Shown here: positions 1 to 4,508 of the stretch, piece after piece
Numbering within the stretch: position 1 is the stretch's first letter
Layout: each line of letters begins with the position of its first letter
Assembly (NCBI GenBank): GCA_003452185.1
Contig: DMJJ01000437.1
Coordinates: 1-11,098, forward strand
Length of the DNA: 11,098 nucleotides
From: Verrucomicrobiales bacterium
Lineage (GTDB): Bacteria; Verrucomicrobiota; Verrucomicrobiia; Limisphaerales; UBA11320
Reading direction: 5' to 3'
Notes under the pieces: generated by a model
What the model was told of the DNA's origin: nothing
The model's input: only the letters and a program-made list of their open reading frames with translations
Database searches by the model: none
Position numbers and translations under genes: made by a program

Positions 1-195
1 CCCGCCGAGCCTGCGACCTTCCCGAAGCTGGTGTTGCAGGGGATCTACTATCGTCCCGCCAAGCCTTCGGCCGTTATCAACGCAAAGACGGTCTACGTGG
101 GGGACAAAGTCGCCCAGGCGAAGGTTCTGGCCATCGACCGCCGCGAGGTCACCGTGCAGTGGGGGACGGAGGTTCGAGTTCTGGCTTTTGAGTAA
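1..195 (+). CDS. C-terminal part of a GspB/PilP-like secretion or pilus protein (5' truncated)
   Basis: The reading frame is open from the first base and stops at TAA 193-195, giving 64 residues of a C-terminus. The visible segment reads LQGIYYRPAKPSAVIN, then a short 'VYVGDKVAQAKVLAID' stretch and a valine-rich beta segment ending in VLAFE. This 'LxGIxYxxxxPSAxIN...xVxVGDxV...VxxI' pattern is what I associate with the periplasmic C-terminal domain of type II secretion GspB/GspC-like or PilP-like proteins, a small beta-sheet domain. That family assignment comes from memory of the motif and is not tested. The domain would act in the periplasm as part of a secretin-associated machine. No intrinsic terminator is obvious after the stop; the next 40 bases are AT-rich. 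Confidence 0.6.
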   Translation, partial: PAEPATFPKLVLQGIYYRPAKPSAVINAKTVYVGDKVAQAKVLAIDRREVTVQWGTEVRVLAFE

Positions 196-249
196 CGCCA
201 TGTAAAACCAATAACAAAAACAACTTAGAACTGTCTTGGGGATCTTCGG

Positions 250-270
250 AGGGGGCTTCTTTGACCCCCT
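250..270. repeat. Inverted repeat overlapping a -35 element
   Basis: AGGGGG (250-255) and CCCCCT (265-270) form a perfect 6-bp inverted repeat around a 9-base centre. The right arm overlaps the TTGACC -35 hexamer at 261-266. It could be an operator or a chance pairing; no U-tract follows, so it is not a terminator. Confidence 0.35.
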
Positions 271-288
271 GGCAGGCGGTTGTAGAAT
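261..288 (+). promoter_or_regulatory. Sigma-70-type promoter
   Basis: TTGACC at 261-266 (5/6 to the -35 consensus) is followed after 16 bp by TAGAAT at 283-288 (5/6 to the -10 consensus). Transcription would begin near 295. The first 60 bases of the longest possible frame of the small gene downstream therefore lie before the transcript start. I found no comparable promoter between here and pyrR, so this promoter may also serve pyrR-pyrB by read-through (inference). Confidence 0.65.
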
Positions 289-349
289 CCAGTTGTCAGC
301 TATGCGCTCCATGTTAAATTCACGTCGCAACCTCAAGACGAGATCTAGT

Positions 350-592
350 ATGTTGAACAACCCCACTACTAGCCCCGCCTCGACAGGCGATGTCGTGAAA
401 AACTCATCGCTGTATCGCGAGTTTCAGGCGGAGCGTGAGGAAATCCTCAAGCACAAGTGGCTCGAATCAGAAAAGATGGGCTACGACATCGGTTTCGAGC
501 GCGCGTTGACCGACTGGATCATCAAGCACCGGGCGAAGTGGCGCCGGTCCCGCCATCTTGGCGGCGGGTTGGTTGGCGCAGCGGCCAACTGA
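350..592 (+). CDS. Small conserved-looking hypothetical protein
   Basis: I do not recognise this gene by name. From ATG 350 it encodes 80 residues. Residues 1-20 are polar and probably disordered. Residues 21-66 form a charged, helix-rich core containing REFQAEREEILKHKW, then SEKMGYDIGFERALTDWI, and a basic KHRAKWRRSR stretch. The last residues are Gly/Ala-rich. There is no signal peptide or membrane segment, so it is probably cytoplasmic. The H-K-W..SE..G.D.G.E.A pattern recalls a motif I remember from actinobacterial DUF4032 proteins; this is only a hint. In-frame ATG codons at 302 and 311 and a TTG at 236 extend the frame, but the promoter at 261-288 argues against 236 and 302 would leave a leader of about 7 bases. 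No Shine-Dalgarno precedes any of them. The gene sits directly upstream of the pyr leader. Confidence 0.6.
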   Translation: MLNNPTTSPASTGDVVKNSSLYREFQAEREEILKHKWLESEKMGYDIGFERALTDWIIKHRAKWRRSRHLGGGLVGAAAN

Positions 593-596
593 TCTC

Positions 597-616
597 CCTC
601 TCCCGGTTGGGAGGGG
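597..616 (+). terminator. Weak hairpin after the small gene
   Basis: CCTCTCCC (597-604) can pair with GGGAGGGG (609-616) around a GGTT loop, an 8-bp stem with one G-T wobble. It lies 4 bases after the small gene's stop. The following bases (TGAATTGACTTTGTTCCTTT) are T-rich but interrupted, so it may be a leaky terminator or only an mRNA-end hairpin. Confidence 0.35.
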
Positions 617-629
617 TGAATTGACTTTG

Positions 630-663
630 TTCCTTTAAGGCAGGCCTGCGAGCCGCCAAGGAA
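630..663 (+). promoter_or_regulatory. PyrR-binding hairpin (anti-antiterminator) of the pyr leader
   Basis: The hairpin has a hexaloop CTGCGA (646-651), which fits the CNGNGA loop of the known PyrR-binding RNA. It is closed by GGC/GCC (643-645 with 652-654). A bulged A (642) follows, then GGC/GCC (639-641 with 655-657), then TTCCTT/AAGGAA (630-635 with 658-663) with TAA unpaired at 636-638. The family consensus ARUCCNGNGAGGYU is matched in loop and bulged purine. Two of the departures (U to G, G to C) change together so that pairing is kept. PyrR with bound UMP would stabilise this hairpin and so favour the terminator downstream. Pairings are read directly from the sequence; PyrR binding is inferred from the motif and from pyrR being the next gene. 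Confidence 0.75.
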
Positions 664-712
664 TTCATGGACGACACACATTTTATCATTTACGCACCGG
701 AGCGCCTTGGCG
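654..712 (+). promoter_or_regulatory. Candidate antiterminator pairing of the pyr leader
   Basis: CGCCAAGG (654-661), the 3' arm of the PyrR-binding hairpin, is perfectly complementary over 8 bp to CCTTGGCG (705-712), which covers the top of the terminator stem and its loop. The two pairings cannot coexist. When PyrR is not bound, this alternative would open the terminator and allow transcription of pyrR and pyrB. Complementarity is seen; its use in the cell is inferred. Confidence 0.6.
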
Positions 713-744
713 CCCGGTGCGTTTTGCTTTTCTCCCATGTCTGA
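667..744 (+). CDS. Putative 25-residue pyr leader peptide
   Basis: An ATG at 667 opens a 25-codon frame that stops at TGA 742-744. It reads through the whole terminator hairpin and overlaps the pyrR start (ATG 737) in another frame, so its stop is 5 bases after that ATG. AAGGA at 658-662 lies 4 bases before the ATG and is the only convincing Shine-Dalgarno sequence in the window. AAGG of that site is paired in the PyrR-binding stem and also in the candidate antiterminator. The peptide begins MDDTHF and ends LLFSHV, with no resemblance to a known protein. A translated leader would let ribosomes couple to pyrR, which has no ribosome-binding site of its own. Short frames arise by chance, so this stays tentative. 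Confidence 0.4.
   Translation: MDDTHFIIYAPERLGARCVLLFSHV
692..731 (+). terminator. Intrinsic terminator / attenuator before pyrR
   Basis: ACGCACCGG (692-700) plus GCGCC (702-706) pairs with GGCGC (709-713) plus CCGGTGCGT (714-722). This is a 14-bp stem with one bulged A (701), followed by TTTTGCTTTT to 731. As drawn the loop is only TT, so the top pair or two will open. It ends 5 bases before the pyrR ATG. A terminator placed between a PyrR-binding hairpin and pyrR, instead of after the previous gene, is the layout of a transcription attenuator. Confidence 0.85.
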
Positions 745-1279
745 CGCCACGGTTCTGATGACAGCGCAGATGATGCATCGGGCCCTGGCCCGCATCGCGC
801 ACGAGATCGCCGAACGGAACGAGGAGAGCCGCCAGGTCATCCTGGCCGGGGTTCCGCGGGGAGGGGTGCTCCTTGCCCGACGCCTGGCGAAGCTCCTCGA
901 GGGGATCTGGCACCACCCGGTTCCCGCTGGAACCCTGGATGTCAGCATGCACCGGGACGACCTGGACCAGCAGATCGCCCCCATGGTCCATCAGACCGAG
1001 CTCCCGGGGGACATCAACGGCCGGACCGTGGTTCTCGTGGATGACGTCCTGTGCAGCGGACGAACGGCCCGGGCCGCCCTCGATGCGATTCACGACTTCG
1101 GCCGTCCCCGACGGATTCAGTTCGCGGTCCTCATCGACCGGGGGCATCGTGAGCTCCCGATCAAACCTGACTTTGTTGGCAAGAATGTCCCCACCTCCCG
1201 TCACGAACGTGTCGACGTTCGGTTCAGCGAGGAGCACGGTGAGGACGCAGTCCGCCTGAAACGCACCCAACCCCTGTGA
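737..1279 (+). CDS. pyrR: Bifunctional pyr operon regulator / uracil phosphoribosyltransferase PyrR
   Basis: This is a 180-residue protein, close to the 181 of Bacillus PyrR. The PRPP-binding motif VVLVDDVLCSGRT spans residues 98-110. Other family signatures are ILAGVPRGG (35-43), LDVSMHRDDL (67-76) and IDRGHRELPI followed by FVGKNVPTS (133-154). PyrR proteins bind a hairpin in pyr mRNA when UMP is plentiful and lower expression; many also convert uracil and PRPP to UMP. The start at ATG 737 was chosen because the PyrR family alignment begins there and the upstream TTG (707) lies inside the terminator loop. No Shine-Dalgarno precedes it. Its frame ends in a 4-base overlap with pyrB, indicating one transcript. 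The RNA target predicted for it is directly upstream (630-663). Confidence 0.95.
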   Translation: MSDATVLMTAQMMHRALARIAHEIAERNEESRQVILAGVPRGGVLLARRLAKLLEGIWHHPVPAGTLDVSMHRDDLDQQIAPMVHQTELPGDINGRTVVLVDDVLCSGRTARAALDAIHDFGRPRRIQFAVLIDRGHRELPIKPDFVGKNVPTSRHERVDVRFSEEHGEDAVRLKRTQPL

Positions 1280-2217
1280 GCTGGAATCGCAAACACCTCC
1301 TCGATATTGAGTCGCTGAGCCCGGCGGAGATCGTCACCGTGCTCGACACGGCACGCGCCTTCAAGGCCGTTGGCGAGCGCGCCATCAAGAAGGTCCCCGC
1401 ACTTCGCGGCAAGACCGTGGTCAATCTCTTCATCGAGCCCTCGACCCGGACCCGCATCAGCTTCGAGCTGGCGGCCCTTCGTCTGACGGCCGATGTCATC
1501 AACTTCACCGCCGAGGCCTCCTCCCTCAAGAAGGGGGAGAGCCTCAAGGACACGGCCCGGAACCTTGAGGCCCTCAACGCCGACATCATCATCATCCGGC
1601 ACAGCGCCACGGGAGCTCCTCACTTTCTTTCCCGATTCCTTCGCGGGAGCGTGATCAATGCAGGGGATGGTGCCCATGAGCATCCGACCCAGGCTCTGCT
1701 CGACACCTTCACCATCCGGGAGCACAAGGGGAAGGTCGAGGGGTTGAACGTCACCATCCTTGGGGACATCCTCTACAGCCGCGTGGCCCGGTCCAACATT
1801 CAGGCCCTGCTCAAGCTCGGGGCACGGGTCACCCTTTGCGGCCCGAGCACCCTGGTGCCGAGGGTTTTTGAGGAGATGGGATGCCGGGTGACCTACGACG
1901 TCGATGCGGCGATCGCTGATGCGGATGTCATCAACCTGCTCCGGATCCAGCACGAGCGGCAGCGGAAGACGATGTTCCCCAGCATTGGCGAGTACACCAG
2001 CCTCTTCGGCCTTTCGAAGGCCCGGTTTGCCCGCACCCGGCCTGATGTCCTGATCATGCACCCCGGGCCGATCAACCGGGGTGTGGAGATCAACAGCGAG
2101 GTGGCGGACTGCGATCGGTCGGTGGTCCTGGAACAGGTGACCAACGGCCTCGCGGTCCGAATGGCTGTCCTCTTCCTGGTGAACGGAGGGAAGGGGCCCC
2201 AGGAAATCGCCCAGTAG
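1276..2217 (+). CDS. pyrB: Aspartate carbamoyltransferase, catalytic subunit
   Basis: PyrB condenses carbamoyl phosphate and aspartate in the committed step of de novo pyrimidine synthesis. The protein has 313 residues with the full set of family motifs: carbamoyl-phosphate loop STRTR (56-60), the mobile SLKKGESLKD loop (83-92) that carries the catalytic lysine, HPTQALLD (136-143), GDILYSRVARSN (163-174) and HPGPINRG (262-269). The GTG start at 1276 overlaps the pyrR stop (GTGA), which points to translational coupling; no Shine-Dalgarno is present. No regulatory subunit gene (pyrI) or dihydroorotase gene (pyrC) follows. The next gene is convergent, so the operon as seen is pyrR-pyrB only. Expression is expected to follow the PyrR switch in the leader. 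Confidence 0.97.
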   Translation: MSWNRKHLLDIESLSPAEIVTVLDTARAFKAVGERAIKKVPALRGKTVVNLFIEPSTRTRISFELAALRLTADVINFTAEASSLKKGESLKDTARNLEALNADIIIIRHSATGAPHFLSRFLRGSVINAGDGAHEHPTQALLDTFTIREHKGKVEGLNVTILGDILYSRVARSNIQALLKLGARVTLCGPSTLVPRVFEEMGCRVTYDVDAAIADADVINLLRIQHERQRKTMFPSIGEYTSLFGLSKARFARTRPDVLIMHPGPINRGVEINSEVADCDRSVVLEQVTNGLAVRMAVLFLVNGGKGPQEIAQ

Positions 2218-2305
2218 CCGGGGGCGGCCAGCCTTGCGCTGAGCCGTTCAGGATCTTCCCAACCTCGGCCGGGATGCGACAGGCCACGCCTCCACCACGC
2301 CGGGC

Positions 2306-2345
2306 TGCGCCCCCGTGCGGGGTGCAACGGGGGGGCGGGGGAGGG
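2306..2345. other. Hairpin and G-quadruplex-capable run between convergent genes
   Basis: TGCGCCCC (2306-2313) pairs with GGGGTGCA (2319-2326) with one wobble and a 5-base loop. Next to it, the plus strand has G7-C-G5-A-G3 (2329-2345), enough G-runs for a quadruplex with one-base loops. Neither strand has a U-tract after the hairpin, so it is not a classical intrinsic terminator. It lies between the pyrB stop (2217) and the moeB stop (2362). Confidence 0.5.
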
Positions 2346-2361
2346 TTCCCCCCGCGATGCC

Positions 2362-3513
2362 TCAATACTTCGGCACCGAAGGGTCGATCTCGTCCGACCA
2401 GGCGCTGATCCCACCCTTCACGTTCTTCAGGTACTTGAACCCCTGTTCCCGGAGGAACCGGAGGGCCTTCATCGAACGGATCCCGCTCTTGCAGTGGATG
2501 TAGATCGTCTGGTTCGGGTCGAGTTCCGTGAACCGTTGGGGGAGGGATCCCAGGGGGATCAGGTCGACTCCCTTGACGTGGCAGATCTGGTATTCATCCG
2601 GATCCCGGACGTCGATCACCTTGATGCCGAGCTTCGGGTCGTCGAGCACCCGCTTCATCTCCTGCACCGTGACCTCGTCCGGATTGGAGGTGGAGGTGAC
2701 CACCGGCTCCGCCGGGATGCCGCAGAACTGCTCGTAGTCGATGAGTCCGGTGATGGTGGGCTTCTCCCCGCAGAGCGGGCACTTCGGGTCCCGACGCAGG
2801 CGAACCTCGCGGAACTTCATCTCCAGCGCATTGAACAGAAGCAGGCGGCCGATCAGGGAGCTCCCCTTTCCAAGGGCCAGCTTCAGGATCTCCGTTGCCT
2901 GGATGCACCCGACGATACCCGGCAGAACCCCCAGGACCCCGCCCTCGGCGCAGCTCGGCACCATGCCGGGCGGCGGGGGTTCGGGGTAGAGGCAGCGGTA
3001 GCACGGGCCGCCAAGATGAGGGGCGAAGACGCTGGCCTGGCCGTCGAACCGGAAAATTGACCCGTACACGTTCGGCTTCTTGAGCAGGACGCAGGCGTCG
3101 TTCGTGAGGTAGCGGGTGGGGAAGTTATCCGTCCCGTCGACGACGATGTCGTATTGCGCGATGATGTCCATCGCGTTCTCGCTGCTCAACCGGGTGTTGT
3201 GGATCACCACTTCAACCCCGGGATTGAGCGCCTGGATGGTTTCCTTGGCCGACTCGGCCTTGGGGCGGCCGACGTCCGCGGTGGTGTGCAGGATCTGCCG
3301 CTGGAGGTTGGAAAAATCGACTGTGTCGAAGTCGACGATCCCCACCTTTCCGACCCCTGCCGCGGCGAGATACATCGCGATCGGGGAGCCGAGCCCCCCA
3401 GCCCCGATGCAAAGGACGCTCGTGGAGCAGATTTTCTTTTGTCCTGCCATGCCCACTTCCGGCAGGATGAGGTGTCGTGAATAGCGGCGGATCTCGTCGT
3501 TACTGAGTTGCAT
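2362..3513 (-). CDS. moeB: MoeB/ThiF-type sulfur-carrier adenylyltransferase with C-terminal rhodanese domain
   Basis: The protein has 383 residues. Residues 1 to about 250 form the E1-like ThiF/MoeB domain: RYSRH (10-14), the ATP loop GAGGLGSP (37-44), TDNFPTR (128-134), and two Cys pairs, CYRC (171-174) and CPLC (245-248), that hold zinc. The conserved cysteine loop is PSCAEGG (186-192). Residues about 275-383 form a rhodanese domain with VIDVRDPDEY (299-308) and active-site loop CKSGIR (341-346). Such proteins (MoeZ/MoeBR, Uba4-like) adenylate the C-terminal Gly-Gly of MoaD, ThiS or related carriers and transfer sulfur from the rhodanese cysteine. They serve molybdopterin, thiamin or cysteine synthesis. 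No carrier protein gene lies nearby, so the partner is unknown and the symbol denotes the family. All key cysteines are intact. The gene is divergent from pnp; no Shine-Dalgarno is seen. Confidence 0.92.
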   Translation of the reverse strand: MQLSNDEIRRYSRHLILPEVGMAGQKKICSTSVLCIGAGGLGSPIAMYLAAAGVGKVGIVDFDTVDFSNLQRQILHTTADVGRPKAESAKETIQALNPGVEVVIHNTRLSSENAMDIIAQYDIVVDGTDNFPTRYLTNDACVLLKKPNVYGSIFRFDGQASVFAPHLGGPCYRCLYPEPPPPGMVPSCAEGGVLGVLPGIVGCIQATEILKLALGKGSSLIGRLLLFNALEMKFREVRLRRDPKCPLCGEKPTITGLIDYEQFCGIPAEPVVTSTSNPDEVTVQEMKRVLDDPKLGIKVIDVRDPDEYQICHVKGVDLIPLGSLPQRFTELDPNQTIYIHCKSGIRSMKALRFLREQGFKYLKNVKGGISAWSDEIDPSVPKY

Positions 3514-3528
3514 AGCGCAAGAGCGCAG

Positions 3529-3556
3529 ACAGTAGCAGGTTGCCGCCGTTAGGCAA
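3529..3556 (-). promoter_or_regulatory. Weak promoter candidate for moeB
   Basis: On the minus strand TTGCCT (3556-3551) is followed after 16 bp by TACTGT (3534-3529), 4/6 and 3/6 matches to sigma-70 hexamers. It is the best pair I see in the 86-bp moeB/pnp divergent gap, but chance is likely. No plus-strand promoter stands out for pnp. Confidence 0.25.
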
Positions 3557-3599
3557 GTGGCAGGGTTACTCTGGCCGGGTTAATGGATGCACCCAAACA

Positions 3600-4478
3600 A
3601 TGAACGCACCTGAAAAGGCAGCCGCCTGGCTCTGGAAACGGTCCCCCCTCCGCCCCGCCCTGGCCGTGGTGCTGGGGAGCGGCTTCGCCCGCGTGGCCCG
3701 CGAGGTGGTCCCGGATGCCATCGTGCCGTATGGCGATTTGCCCGGCTTCCTCCCCTCGACCATCCCAGGCCATGAGGGTCGACTGGTGATAGGGCATCTG
3801 GCAGGCGCCCCGGTGTATCTCCTGAGCGGGCGGGCCCATTATTACGAGGGGCACTCGATGGAGACGCTCACCCAGCCGGTCCGCGCCCTGGCGGCGGCCG
3901 GGGTCCAGGCCCTCCTGCTGACCAACGCCGCGGGTGGCATTCATCGCCAGCTTCGTCCGGGGTCGTTCCTGTCGATCTCGGATCACATCAACCTCATGGG
4001 GGCGAATCCCCTCCGGGGGGAGGTCCCCCCGGGGCGGACGCGGTTCATCGACCTCTCCCAGGTGTATGATGCCGCCTTGGGCCGGCTGATGCTTCGGGCG
4101 GCCCGGGCGGTGCGGGTCCGGATCCGGAGCGGCGTCTACCTGGCCGTCTCGGGACCGAGCTATGAAACGCCGGCTGAGATCCGCGCGTTCGCCTCGATGG
4201 GTGCCGATGCGGTCGGGATGAGCACTGTCCCGGAGGCCATCGTTGCGCGACAGTGCGGGGTGCGCGTGGCCGGGCTGAGCTGCATCACGAACCTGGCTGC
4301 GGGTCGCAGCCCCCGGCCCCTCTCGCATTCCGAGGTGCTCGAGGCCGGAGCCCGCGCGGGGGAGGAGGCCGCCCGCCTCGTCACCTCGTTTGCCGCGGCA
4401 TTTGCCCGGGCGGAACAAGGATCTCCCCGTCGGGGGTCCGGGCCGAGTCCGACCGTGATGCGCAGCTCCCGCAACTAG
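3600..4478 (+). CDS. Purine nucleoside phosphorylase (PNP/MTAP family, trimeric type)
   Basis: The enzyme cleaves purine ribonucleosides with phosphate to give the free base and ribose 1-phosphate, in purine salvage. From ATG 3600 it has 292 residues. Motifs in order are the phosphate loop VVLGSGF (23-29), GHEG (57-60), GRAHYYEGHS (77-86), TNAAGG (108-113), SDHINLMG (127-134), GPSYETPAE (185-193) and MSTVPE (207-212). GLSCITNLAAG (225-235) and LSHSEVL (241-247) follow. E189 and N231 match the Glu and Asn of human PNP that select 6-oxopurines, so inosine and guanosine are the likely substrates, not methylthioadenosine (inference). A TTG at 3540 could extend the frame, but the family begins near 3600. 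The last 20 residues are a Ser/Pro/Arg-rich tail of no known role. A symporter gene follows after 30 bp. Confidence 0.93.
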   Translation: MNAPEKAAAWLWKRSPLRPALAVVLGSGFARVAREVVPDAIVPYGDLPGFLPSTIPGHEGRLVIGHLAGAPVYLLSGRAHYYEGHSMETLTQPVRALAAAGVQALLLTNAAGGIHRQLRPGSFLSISDHINLMGANPLRGEVPPGRTRFIDLSQVYDAALGRLMLRAARAVRVRIRSGVYLAVSGPSYETPAEIRAFASMGADAVGMSTVPEAIVARQCGVRVAGLSCITNLAAGRSPRPLSHSEVLEAGARAGEEAARLVTSFAAAFARAEQGSPRRGSGPSPTVMRSSRN

Positions 4479-4508
4479 CGGCTCCCAACACCACTCCCCC
4501 CCGAACCC

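Noticed and set aside
236..349. TTG-initiated extension of the small gene
   Set aside because: The promoter at 261-288 puts the transcript start near 295, after this TTG, and the added residues show no conserved character.
621..649. TTGACT at 621-626 as a promoter for pyrR
   Set aside because: No acceptable -10 hexamer lies 15-19 bp downstream; the expected position falls in the PyrR-binding loop.
684..689. TATCAT as a -10 element for pyrR
   Set aside because: No -35 partner, and the transcript would begin inside the terminator stem.
1581..1596. ATC trinucleotide repeat
   Set aside because: It encodes the isoleucine run of a buried strand in PyrB and is ordinary coding sequence.
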